A DNA stretch of 10,714 nucleotides from Elusimicrobia bacterium RIFCSPLOWO2_01_FULL_64_13. Its GTDB lineage: Bacteria > Elusimicrobiota > Elusimicrobia > 2-02-FULL-39-32. The notes below the pieces were generated by a model. The model ran no database searches. It had not been told where the DNA came from and was given only the letters and a program-made list of their open reading frames with translations. The stretch spans positions 1-10,714 of the forward strand of contig MGUT01000018.1 in NCBI GenBank assembly GCA_001800095.1, given 5' to 3'. Below are positions 1 to 6,325 of this stretch, piece by piece. The translations under genes were made by a program, and so were the position numbers. The first letter of the stretch is position 1, and every line of letters begins with the position of its first letter.

Positions 1-511
1 CGTCCTGCAAATCCCGGCCTTCCTCTGCCGCCAGACGGACCTGCTCGAGGCCTGCGCCAGGACCGGCCGGCCCGTCAACGTGAAGAAAGGCCAGTTCCTC
101 TCCCCCTGGGACATGGAGAACGCCGTCGAAAAGATCCTGCGGGCGGGCAATCCCAAGGTCCTCCTGACCGAGCGCGGGAGCTCCTTCGGCTACCGCAACC
201 TCGTGGTGGACATGCGCGGCCTCCAGATCATGAAGGAGACCGGCTGCCCGGTCGTCTTCGACGCGACCCACTCCGCGCAGCTTCCCGGAGGCCGGGGCTC
301 GTCCTCGGGCGGCGAGAGGCGGTACGTCCCGGCCCTCGCCCGCGCCGCCGCGGCCGTGGGGGTCGCCGCCGTCTTCATGGAGGTGCACCCCGATCCCGAC
401 CGCGCCCTTTCCGACGGGCCCAACAGCGTCAAGCTCTCGGACCTGGCCCCGCTCTTGAGATCCCTGATCGCCATCGACGCCGAGGCCAAAAGAATCTCCG
501 GAGGTCACTGA
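1..511 (+). CDS. kdsA: 3-deoxy-8-phosphooctulonate synthase (KdsA), C-terminal part
   Basis: This is the 5'-truncated end of KdsA, the cytoplasmic enzyme that condenses phosphoenolpyruvate with D-arabinose-5-phosphate to give Kdo-8-phosphate, the first committed step of Kdo synthesis for LPS. The reading frame is open from base 2 and shows 169 residues, roughly the last 60% of a 270-285 aa family protein. Visible hallmarks are an IPAFLCRQTDL segment, VNVKKGQF, the FGYRNLVVDMRG block, VVFDATHS, the glycine-rich loop LPGG, and MEVHPDPD followed by SDGPN. The His of DATHS, the Glu of MEVHP and the Asp of SDGPN keep the family spacing (37 and 11 residues) of the metal/active-site residues. The LPGG loop resembles the metal-dependent Aquifex-type enzymes as I remember them. 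The N-terminal Cys/Asn that decides the metal class lies outside the window. The stop is TGA at 509-511, and the next gene begins one base later. Confidence 0.97.
   Translation, partial: VLQIPAFLCRQTDLLEACARTGRPVNVKKGQFLSPWDMENAVEKILRAGNPKVLLTERGSSFGYRNLVVDMRGLQIMKETGCPVVFDATHSAQLPGGRGSSSGGERRYVPALARAAAAVGVAAVFMEVHPDPDRALSDGPNSVKLSDLAPLLRSLIAIDAEAKRISGGH
500..505 (+). promoter_or_regulatory. Ribosome binding site of the zinc-ribbon gene
   Basis: GGAGGT lies 7 bases before the ATG at 513 and inside the last codons of kdsA. It is a near-perfect anti-SD match at ideal spacing and supports the small ORF at 513-755 as a translated gene. Confidence 0.75.
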
Positions 512-512
512 A

Positions 513-755
513 ATGAAATGTCCATCCTGCAGCGCGGACAACAAGGACACCGCCCTCCACTGCAAAAAATGCGGCGGGTCGCTGATCGTGATGTGGTCCC
601 CGAGCATCCAGTGGCACGCCCGCACCCTGGGAGTCATCATCGCCGGGCTCGTCGTTTTCTACTTTCTCGCCAATTGGATGCTGAAGCCCTACCTGCGGGA
701 GATCCCGCCGGAGGTGACCCCATGGCTGAAGAAGTCCCAGAATATCCATCAATGA
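513..755 (+). CDS. Small zinc-ribbon protein with one membrane segment, unknown function
   Basis: This 80-residue protein begins with a four-cysteine zinc-ribbon knuckle (CPSC at residues 3-6 and CKKC at 17-20). A hydrophobic stretch at about residues 38-57 is long enough for one transmembrane helix, and a short polar C-terminal tail of about 23 residues follows. A strong GGAGGT ribosome binding site precedes the ATG. The gene sits one base after the kdsA stop, and its 3' end overlaps the start of kdsD by 34 bases, so it is co-translated with the Kdo pathway. Zinc-ribbon plus single-helix proteins are common in bacteria and mostly uncharacterised. Its position suggests, but does not prove, a role at the membrane linked to Kdo or LPS synthesis. 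I do not recognise a named family and assign no function. It could also be a passenger with no LPS role. Confidence 0.82.
   Translation: MKCPSCSADNKDTALHCKKCGGSLIVMWSPSIQWHARTLGVIIAGLVVFYFLANWMLKPYLREIPPEVTPWLKKSQNIHQ
710..716 (+). promoter_or_regulatory. Ribosome binding site that fixes the kdsD start
   Basis: GGAGGTG ends 5 bases before the ATG at 722, inside the upstream zinc-ribbon gene. The alternative in-frame ATG at 752 has no comparable site, so this motif favours the 722 start for kdsD. Confidence 0.7.
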
Positions 756-1747
756 GACCCGGGCCGAAAAAAGCCGCCGACCTGATCCGCAGGGCCCGCG
801 CCGTTCTCGACATCGAGGCCCGGGCCGTGCGCGACCAGATCCCCCACGTGGACGCGGAGTTCGTCCGGGCGGCGGAATCCATGGACCGGACGACGGGGCT
901 CGGCGGACAGGTGGTGGTGATGGGCATCGGCAAATCGGGCCTGGTGGGCCGCAAGATCGCGGCCACGCTCTCCTCCACCGGGACCCCGGCCGTCTTCTTT
1001 CACCCCGCCGAGGGGATCCACGGGGACCTGGGGATGCTCCGGCCCAACGACTGCGTCCTGGCCCTCTCGGCCTCGGGCGAGACGGAAGAGATCCGCAGGA
1101 TCCTCCCCACGCTCAAGGAAAGGAAACTCCCTCTCATCGCCATGACCGCCCGGAGGCATTCGCGGCTCGGACGGGCGTCGGACGTGGTGATCCGCACGCG
1201 GGTCAGGAAAGAGGCCTGCCCCATGAACCTGACGCCGACCGCTTCCACCACCGCCATGCTCGCCCTCGGCGACGCCCTCGCCATCGCCCTCATGGAGCGG
1301 CGGGGATTCGCCCCGTCCGATTTCGCCCGGCTCCATCCGGGCGGCTCCCTGGGGAAGAAGCTCACCCTCAAGGTCTCGGACCTCATGCGCCGGGGACGGT
1401 CGAATCCCGTGCTCCCGGAAAGTTCCTCCGTGCGCGAAGCCCTGCTCGAGATGACGCGCACCCGCCTTGGCGCCACGAGCGTCGTGGATTCCAAAGGGGC
1501 CCTCACGGGATTCTTCACGGACGGCGACCTCCGCCGGCGGCTGCAGAAGGATCCCAAGCTCCTGTCCCGGAACATCCGCGAGGTCATGACCGCCGGCCCC
1601 GTCCGGATCCGCCCCGACCAGACCCTGCACGAGGCGCTCGAGATCCTCAAGAGCCGCGGGTGCGACAATCTTCCCGTGGTGGACGGCCGGAACCGGCCGG
1701 TCGGCATCCTCGATGAACGCGACCTTTTCGCGGAAGGATTGACCTGA
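722..1747 (+). CDS. kdsD: D-arabinose-5-phosphate isomerase (KdsD/KpsF family)
   Basis: KdsD interconverts D-ribulose-5-phosphate and D-arabinose-5-phosphate, supplying the KdsA substrate. With the start at 722 it has 341 residues; the E. coli enzyme has 328. An N-terminal SIS (sugar isomerase) domain at about 55-200 shows GIGKSGLVGRKIA, HPAEGIHGDLGM, SASGETEEI and FARLHPGGSLGKKL. Two CBS domains follow at about 218-275 and 285-341. Lys71, Glu123, Glu164 and His205 match, with a constant offset of 12, the E. coli catalytic set Lys59, Glu111, Glu152 and His193, so the enzyme should be active. I chose ATG 722 because GGAGGTG lies just upstream. ATG 752, which overlaps the upstream TGA, is possible and would give 331 residues. 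The coding region overlaps the zinc-ribbon gene by 34 bases and ends one base before the next gene. Confidence 0.97.
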   Translation: MAEEVPEYPSMRPGPKKAADLIRRARAVLDIEARAVRDQIPHVDAEFVRAAESMDRTTGLGGQVVVMGIGKSGLVGRKIAATLSSTGTPAVFFHPAEGIHGDLGMLRPNDCVLALSASGETEEIRRILPTLKERKLPLIAMTARRHSRLGRASDVVIRTRVRKEACPMNLTPTASTTAMLALGDALAIALMERRGFAPSDFARLHPGGSLGKKLTLKVSDLMRRGRSNPVLPESSSVREALLEMTRTRLGATSVVDSKGALTGFFTDGDLRRRLQKDPKLLSRNIREVMTAGPVRIRPDQTLHEALEILKSRGCDNLPVVDGRNRPVGILDERDLFAEGLT

Positions 1748-1748
1748 C

Positions 1749-2861
1749 GTGAAGGCCCCCGGAGCCGGCATCAGGTCCCGGGCCGGAGGCATCCGCCTCC
1801 TGGCCATGGACGTCGACGGCGTGCTCACGGGCGGGGAGATCATCATCCTGAACTCCGGGGAAGAGGTCAAGATCTGGAGCGTGAAGGACCGCATGGGATT
1901 CGCCCTCCTCAAGCGTTCGGATTCCGGCATCCGCACCGCCTGGGTGACGGCCCGCCGTTCCCTCCAGGTGAAAAAACGCGCCCGGGACATCGGCGTGGAT
2001 TTCCTTTTCCAGAAGTGCCTGCATAAATGGCGGGCCCTGGAAAGCTGCGCCGAAAAGCTCGGCATCCCCCCCCGGCGGATCGCCTATATCGGCGACGATT
2101 ACGTGGACCTTCCCGTCCTCCGCAGGGTCGGCCTGGCCGTCTGCCCGCCGGAATCCCCCGGACTCGTGAAAAAGACCTGCCACCTCGTCACGAAGACGCC
2201 GGCGGGACGGGGCGCGGTGCGGGAAGTGATCGAGCTCATCCTCAAGGCCCAGGGCCGCTGGAAAAAGGCCCTCGGACATTTCGCGCTCCTGGCCTGCCTC
2301 GCCCTCCCCGCCGCTTTCACGGCCGGATGCACGGGAGGGGCCAAGCCCCCGGCCGAGTCGGCCGAGGTCCCGGACCAATGGGTCGAGGAGTTCACCATCA
2401 CGGAGACCCTGGCCGGCGTGCCGGTGTGGGTATTGAACTCCCAGATCGCCCAGGTCTACAACCAATCCAAAAAGATCACCCTCGAGAACATCCATATCGA
2501 ATTCATGAAATCCGACGACACGAAGAGGAGCCATTCGAAGGAGAGTCTCCTCATGGCCAAGAAGAACCTGACGGTCTCGGCGCGCCTCGAGGCCCCCAAA
2601 GGGCAGGTCTTCATGGATTCGAGGGACCTCCTGGCCTGGGGCGGCGTTGAGGTCGAGTCCGAAGACGGGACCCGGCTCTATTCCGAACGGCTCCGCTATT
2701 CGACCGCCGACCAGAAGATCCGGACCGAATCCCCGGTACGGATCGTCCGCCGGGACTCCATCCTGATCGGGGAGGGGATGGAAGCGACCCCGGACCTTTC
2801 CACGGTGCGCATATTCCGGCACGAGGCCTCCATCTACCCGAAGGAACTGCCCGTCCAATGA
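1749..2861 (+). CDS. kdsC-lptC: KdsC-LptC fusion: Kdo-8-phosphate phosphatase joined to LPS transport protein LptC
   Basis: This single uninterrupted 370-residue ORF covers two normally separate genes. Residues 15-170 are KdsC, a HAD phosphatase that releases phosphate from Kdo-8-P. It has the DVDGVLT nucleophile motif (Asp21, Asp23), Thr67 in VTARR, Lys93 and the IGDDYVD motif (Asp116, Asp117), and ends with the typical GRGAVREVIELIL. A hydrophobic segment (about 177-193) then runs into TAGC, a lipobox-like end at Cys194. Residues 205-370 resemble LptC, including GVPVWVLNSQIAQVYN and beta-jellyroll-type repeats. LptC normally has an N-terminal membrane anchor, receives LPS from LptB2FG and passes it to LptA. 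The order KdsC, helix, LptC would put the phosphatase in the cytoplasm and LptC in the periplasm. The start is GTG at 1749, because the ATG at 1806 would remove the first beta strand. GGAAGG lies 11 bases upstream. A lost stop or an assembly indel is the main alternative to a genuine fusion. Confidence 0.92.
   Translation: MKAPGAGIRSRAGGIRLLAMDVDGVLTGGEIIILNSGEEVKIWSVKDRMGFALLKRSDSGIRTAWVTARRSLQVKKRARDIGVDFLFQKCLHKWRALESCAEKLGIPPRRIAYIGDDYVDLPVLRRVGLAVCPPESPGLVKKTCHLVTKTPAGRGAVREVIELILKAQGRWKKALGHFALLACLALPAAFTAGCTGGAKPPAESAEVPDQWVEEFTITETLAGVPVWVLNSQIAQVYNQSKKITLENIHIEFMKSDDTKRSHSKESLLMAKKNLTVSARLEAPKGQVFMDSRDLLAWGGVEVESEDGTRLYSERLRYSTADQKIRTESPVRIVRRDSILIGEGMEATPDLSTVRIFRHEASIYPKELPVQ
2262..2330 (+). 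other. Fusion junction: membrane helix ending in a lipobox-like cysteine
   Basis: This segment encodes residues 172-194 of the KdsC-LptC ORF: two lysines, a hydrophobic core rich in Ala, Leu and Phe, then TAGC. It resembles a type II signal peptide or LptC membrane anchor, but it is internal. Position -3 is Thr instead of the usual Leu/Val/Ile, so signal peptidase II processing is uncertain. Confidence 0.55.
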
Positions 2862-3463
2862 CCCGCCGGGCGGCTCCGTGTCTCGCCCTGGCCCTGGTCC
2901 TGGCCTCCGCCGTACGGGCCGGGCCGATGGAGCCGGCCGGCCGGGACGTCCGCCGCGGACCCGTCCATATTTCGGCGGAAGAGACCGTTTCCACCGACCG
3001 GGGCGGGAAGGTGGAGGCGCGGGGCGACGTCTCCGTCGGCTACGACATGGAGAACGGCGACCGGCTGGAGACCTTCTCCCAGCGCGCCCGTTACGATGAA
3101 AAGGCCGGGATCGGCGTCATCTGGGACCGCCCCAAAGCCGTCTGGACCCGCAAGGACCCCGCCCAGCCCGAGACGGACCTGACCGCGGACCGGATCACCC
3201 TCCTGATCAAGAAGTCCGAACTCCTGGCCGAAGGCCATGTCGAAGTGGCGCAGACCTCGAGCACCCTCCGGGCCGAGCGGGTCCACTTCTTCAACTCGGA
3301 AAAACGCCTGACGGCGGACGGCGGACGGCCGGAATTCGCGATCCGGCAGGAAGGCCACCGGACGAGGATCTCGTCGCGGGACATCGTCGCCTGGACCGAC
3401 AAGAGGCGCATCCAATTCTCCCATCAAGTCCAGGGGGTCGTGCTCCTGCGGTCCCAGCCTTGA
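2858..3463 (+). CDS. lptA: LPS transport periplasmic bridge protein LptA
   Basis: LptA is the soluble periplasmic OstA-fold protein that oligomerises into the bridge carrying LPS from LptC to LptD at the outer membrane. The 201-residue product starts with a Sec-type signal peptide (two arginines, then a hydrophobic core, with likely cleavage after about residue 21 at AVRA). Residues about 35-190 form the repetitive beta-strand pattern of the OstA/LptA domain, for example GPVHISAEE, KVEARGDVSV, DLTADRITLL, LLAEGHVEVA and STLRAERVHF. The length fits the family (about 160-210 residues). The start ATG overlaps the lptC stop (ATGA), which suggests translational coupling, and the end overlaps the lptB start by four bases. 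Sequence conservation in this family is low, so the call relies on the fold pattern plus its position between lptC and lptB. Confidence 0.93.
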   Translation: MTRRAAPCLALALVLASAVRAGPMEPAGRDVRRGPVHISAEETVSTDRGGKVEARGDVSVGYDMENGDRLETFSQRARYDEKAGIGVIWDRPKAVWTRKDPAQPETDLTADRITLLIKKSELLAEGHVEVAQTSSTLRAERVHFFNSEKRLTADGGRPEFAIRQEGHRTRISSRDIVAWTDKRRIQFSHQVQGVVLLRSQP

Positions 3464-4179
3464 ACCTCAAAGCCGAGAACCTCCAGAAAAGCTACGGACA
3501 CCGCAAGGTCGTGGACGGCATCCACCTGGCGGTGTCCTCCGGCGAGATCGTGGGACTCCTCGGCCCGAACGGGGCCGGCAAGACCACCACCTTCTACATG
3601 GTCGTGGGCATGGTCCGGTGCGACGCCGGCTCCGTCAGCCTGGACTCCGATGAGATCTCGGGGCTGCCCATGTACCGCAGGGCGCGGATGGGGATCGGCT
3701 ACCTGCCCCAGGAACCGACGATATTCCGCAAACTCACCGTGGAGGAGAACCTTTCCATCGTCCTCGAGAACCTGCCGCTCAAGCCCGAACAGGGGCGGGA
3801 GCTCCGGGACAAGTTCCTCGAGGAAATGGGTCTGTGCGACCGGAGGAAACAGGTGGCGGGGACCCTCTCCGGAGGAGAGAAGAGGCGGCTGGAGATCTGC
3901 CGGGCCCTCCTCATCGAACCCAAGTTCCTTCTCCTCGACGAACCGTTCGTGGGCATCGACCCCATCACGGTGGAGGACCTTCAGCAGATCCTGGCGCGCC
4001 TCAAATCCCGGGGGCTCGGCATCCTGATCACCGATCACAACGTGCGCGAGACCTTGAAGATCATCGACCGGGCCTACATCATCACCCAGGGCAAGGTCCT
4101 TCTCGAAGGGGACGCCCAGGCCCTCCTGGAAAGTCCGGAGGCCCGCCGGGTGTATCTGGGCGACAAGTTCGAGATTTGA
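3460..4179 (+). CDS. lptB: LPS export ABC transporter ATP-binding protein LptB
   Basis: LptB is the cytoplasmic ATPase that, as a dimer with LptF and LptG, extracts LPS from the inner membrane. The 239-residue product has all ABC elements: Walker A GPNGAGKT (35-42), Q-loop Gln84 in the YLPQEPTIFRKL segment typical of LptB, signature LSGGE (136-140), Walker B FLLLDEP with catalytic Glu161, D-loop GIDP and switch His193 in ITDHNVRET. The start is TTG at 3460, which overlaps the lptA TGA in a TTGA junction. No good ribosome binding site is visible, so translation is probably coupled to lptA. LptF and LptG are not in the window and must be encoded elsewhere. This is the last gene of the LPS module. 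A short hairpin and a promoter follow it. Confidence 0.98.
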   Translation: MNLKAENLQKSYGHRKVVDGIHLAVSSGEIVGLLGPNGAGKTTTFYMVVGMVRCDAGSVSLDSDEISGLPMYRRARMGIGYLPQEPTIFRKLTVEENLSIVLENLPLKPEQGRELRDKFLEEMGLCDRRKQVAGTLSGGEKRRLEICRALLIEPKFLLLDEPFVGIDPITVEDLQQILARLKSRGLGILITDHNVRETLKIIDRAYIITQGKVLLEGDAQALLESPEARRVYLGDKFEI

Positions 4180-4180
4180 G

Positions 4181-4197
4181 CCCTTCGGGAAGGGTTT
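4181..4197 (+). terminator. Short GC hairpin after lptB, weak intrinsic terminator candidate
   Basis: CCCTT-CGGG-AAGGG forms a 5-bp stem with a 4-base loop, followed by only TTT. The stem is short and the U-tract poor, so termination would be partial at best. The Ts are also part of the -35 box of the following promoter. Confidence 0.35.
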
Positions 4198-4224
4198 GAC
4201 ACTCTTCCGTCAAGTTGATACAAT
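4196..4224 (+). promoter_or_regulatory. Sigma70-type promoter driving hpf and the regulatory PTS genes
   Basis: TTGACA at 4196-4201 (exact consensus), a 17-base spacer, then TACAAT at 4219-4224 (five of six consensus). It lies in the only sizeable intergenic gap of the window and in a locally AT-rich stretch. The expected transcription start is an A at about 4230-4232, only 4-6 bases before the hpf ATG at 4236. The mRNA would therefore be nearly leaderless and has no room for a Shine-Dalgarno site. Confidence 0.8.
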
Positions 4225-4235
4225 CATCTAAATAT

Positions 4236-4790
4236 ATGCAGCTGAACATCACGGCCCGCCATATCGACCTGACCCCTGCGCTGTCGGATTACGTGCACCG
4301 CAAAGTGGAGAAAGCCCAGCGGTATTTCGATTCCATCGTCTGGGCGCAGGCCATCCTCGCCGTTGAGAAACACCGCCAGACGGCGGAATTGGTCGTCCAT
4401 ACCCCCGGAAGCACGTTCCGCACGATCGGCGAAGCCGGGGACCTCTACTCCGCCATCGACCTGGCCGTGCACAAGCTGGACCTGCACCTCTCGAAAGCCA
4501 AGGACAAACAGAGGGCGCGCCGCAAGGGCCGGTCGGGAAGGACCCTCTCCATCCGCACCGCTCCCCCTCCCGCCGATCTGATCGCCGCCGAAACTCCCGG
4601 CAACGGAGCCATCACCGAGATCAACCGGGTCTCCCTGCATTCCTATACCGTCCCGCAGGCCGTCCGCGAGCTCCATTCCAACCGGCTGCCTTTCTTCGTC
4701 TTCGTGAACGACCGCACCAGCCACATCAACGTGGTCTACCGCAAGGGCAAGGAAGAGGTCGGCCTGGTGGAAGCGTTCGGAGAATCCTAG
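4236..4790 (+). CDS. hpf: Ribosome hibernation promoting factor, long form
   Basis: Long HPF binds the 30S decoding region and dimerises ribosomes into inactive 100S particles in slow or starved growth. The product has 184 residues. Residues 1-95 are the N-terminal S30AE domain (MQLNITARHIDLTPALSDYV start, then the KVEKAQRYF helix and a second helix SAIDLAVHKLDLHL). A basic, flexible linker covers about 92-125. The C-terminal dimerisation domain at about 126-181 has INRVSLHSYTVPQAVREL, FFVFVNDRT and INVVYRKGKEEVGLVEA, which marks the long rather than the short form. I start at ATG 4236, where the family N-terminus begins. A TTG at 4215 is in frame, but it lies at or upstream of the promoter -10 box and would add seven unconserved residues. 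The gene heads the second transcription unit. Confidence 0.97.
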   Translation: MQLNITARHIDLTPALSDYVHRKVEKAQRYFDSIVWAQAILAVEKHRQTAELVVHTPGSTFRTIGEAGDLYSAIDLAVHKLDLHLSKAKDKQRARRKGRSGRTLSIRTAPPPADLIAAETPGNGAITEINRVSLHSYTVPQAVRELHSNRLPFFVFVNDRTSHINVVYRKGKEEVGLVEAFGES

Positions 4791-4811
4791 ACAAGGAGCA
4801 GACCAAAGAAC

Positions 4812-5288
4812 ATGAACAAAGACGCCACCGTGAACCTGCTCGACTTCCTGCCCGATCGGGCCATCCGCATCGATTTGAAGAGCCAGACCAAGAAGGAGGT
4901 CCTCAAGGACCTGGTGGAAATACTCGTGGAAGCGCACCACATCTCCAACCCCGACGGCATCCTCGAGGCCCTCCTCGAGCGCGAAGAGCTCGGCTCCACC
5001 GGCATCGGCCAGGGGATCGCCATCCCGCACGGCAAATCCGATTCGGTCACGGAGGTGGTCGCCGCGCTGGGCATCTCGAAACGCGGCATCGATTTCGACG
5101 CGCTCGACGGCGAACCGGTCTACCTCTTTTTCATGCTGGTGGCCCCCTCCAACGCCGCGGGCATCCACCTGAAGATCCTCGCCAAGATCTCCCGCCTCCT
5201 GAAAGACAAGTTCTTCCGCCAGGCCCTCCGGGAATCCAAGTCCCCCGAAGAGCTCACCAAACTCATCCGGGACGAAAATGAATATTGA
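4812..5288 (+). CDS. ptsN: Nitrogen-type PTS EIIA protein (PtsN, EIIANtr)
   Basis: PtsN is a cytoplasmic regulatory phosphoprotein of the fructose/mannitol EIIA fold. It receives phosphate from HPr-type proteins and acts by binding partners such as K+ transport regulators in proteobacteria. Its partners here are unknown. The 158-residue product has the phosphorylation motif GIGQGIAIPHGKSDSV with His73, the same position as in E. coli PtsN. It also has the family pattern of N-terminal LKSQTKKEVLKDLVEIL and C-terminal LKILAKISRLLKD helix. No permease domains (EIIB or EIIC) are attached, which supports a regulatory role. An AAGGAG motif at 4793-4798 lies 13 bases before ATG 4812, which is longer than ideal. 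The gene is 21 bases after hpf and ends just before hprK. A sugar-specific fructose-type EIIA is the less likely alternative. Confidence 0.95.
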   Translation: MNKDATVNLLDFLPDRAIRIDLKSQTKKEVLKDLVEILVEAHHISNPDGILEALLEREELGSTGIGQGIAIPHGKSDSVTEVVAALGISKRGIDFDALDGEPVYLFFMLVAPSNAAGIHLKILAKISRLLKDKFFRQALRESKSPEELTKLIRDENEY

Positions 5289-5302
5289 CCCCCCCTCCCA
5301 GC

Positions 5303-6325
5303 ATGCCATTCACCGTCCAAGATTTCCTAAGGGAAAGATCCTCCGATCTCCAGCTTGAGATCCTGGCCGGTTCGGCCGGGCTCGAGCGCGAGATCACCGT
5401 ATCGGAGCTGAACCGTCCCGGCCTGGCCCTGGGCGGTTTTTTTGACAGCTTCCGCTGGGAGCGCATCCAGGTCATCGGCCGGGGGGAGCACGCCTACATC
5501 GACCAGGTCGCGCTCAAGCGGGACCTGGATTCCCTCAAGAACTTTTTCGATTTCAAGATCCCCTGCCTGATCCTGACCCACGGCTGGAGGCCGCGGCCGG
5601 AGCTGATCGCTCTGGCGGACAAGCACCGCGTCCCGCTCCTCTCCTGCACCCTGCCGACCGCGACCCTCGTGGCGGAACTTTCCTCTTTCCTGGAAGAGAA
5701 GCTTTCCCCCACCATCACGCTCCACAGCGTGCTCGTGGACGTCTATGGGCTCGGGGTCCTGATCTCCGGCGATTCGGGGATCGGAAAATCCGAATGCGCC
5801 CTCGAGCTCATCAAGCGCGGCCACATGCTCGTGGCCGACGACGTGGTCCAGATCCAGCACCTGCCCGGAGGGATATTGATCGGCCGCCCCGCCAACCAGA
5901 TCATGCAGCACCACATCGAGGTCCGGGGCCTGGGGATCATCGACGTCAAGGAGCTCTTCGGCATGAGCGCCATCCTCAACTCGAGCCGGATCGAGGTCGT
6001 GATCCAGCTGGAGATGTGGGACAACGCCAAGGAATACGACCGGGTCGGGATCGAGGACCACTCCCTTGAGATCCTGGGACTGCGCGTCCCCCGGATCATC
6101 ATGCCGGTGCGGCCGGGCAGGAACCTGGCCATATTGATCGAGGTCTCCGCCCTGCACCAGCGCCTGAAGGCCCGGGGCGTGAACACCGCCATGGAGATGG
6201 AAAAGAACCTGATCCAGGTCCTGACCCGCGAAGGCGCGGCCCCGCCGCCGCAGAAACGTCCGGCCCAGGAACCCCCCCGCCCTCCCCGCCAAGGACATGG
6301 CCGCCCCCCGTACCGCAGGAGATAG
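5303..6325 (+). CDS. hprK: HPr kinase/phosphorylase
   Basis: HprK phosphorylates HPr on Ser46 with ATP or PPi and removes that phosphate, sensing energy state. The product has 340 residues from ATG 5303. The N-terminal domain (about 1-130) carries the VSELNRPGLALGGFF segment. His141 begins the C-terminal kinase domain, followed by Walker A GDSGIGKS (156-163), ADD (178-180), the HprK signature EVRGLGIIDVKELFG (206-220) and the PVRPGRNLA loop (268-276). All catalytic elements are present. A Pro/Arg-rich tail (about 311-340) extends beyond the usual roughly 310-residue family length and overlaps the rapZ start by 29 bases in another frame. A TTG at 5285, overlapping the ptsN TGA, is an alternative start adding six residues. 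I prefer 5303 because the family N-terminus begins about there, although no Shine-Dalgarno motif precedes it. Confidence 0.97.
   Translation: MPFTVQDFLRERSSDLQLEILAGSAGLEREITVSELNRPGLALGGFFDSFRWERIQVIGRGEHAYIDQVALKRDLDSLKNFFDFKIPCLILTHGWRPRPELIALADKHRVPLLSCTLPTATLVAELSSFLEEKLSPTITLHSVLVDVYGLGVLISGDSGIGKSECALELIKRGHMLVADDVVQIQHLPGGILIGRPANQIMQHHIEVRGLGIIDVKELFGMSAILNSSRIEVVIQLEMWDNAKEYDRVGIEDHSLEILGLRVPRIIMPVRPGRNLAILIEVSALHQRLKARGVNTAMEMEKNLIQVLTREGAAPPPQKRPAQEPPRPPRQGHGRPPYRRR

Noticed and set aside
518..721. Upstream in-frame extension of kdsD to an ATG at 518
   Set aside because: The extra residues are out-of-frame translation of the zinc-ribbon gene and match nothing in KdsD, while a strong ribosome binding site precedes ATG 722.
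749..2065. Very long open frames on the minus strand (also 4224-5309, 5327-6631, 7933-9393)
   Set aside because: They lie exactly opposite well-recognised genes, have compositions typical of GC-rich antisense frames, match no family I know and lack ribosome binding sites.
2066..2073. Run of eight C as a possible frameshift site in kdsC
   Set aside because: The KdsC reading frame continues correctly on both sides (GIPPRR, then IAYIGDD), so no frameshift is needed.
4215..4235. TTG start for hpf at 4215
   Set aside because: It lies upstream of the predicted transcription start and overlaps the promoter. The HPF family N-terminus begins at the ATG at 4236.
5442..5447. A second exact TTGACA inside hprK
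   Set aside because: No -10-like hexamer occurs 16-18 bases downstream.
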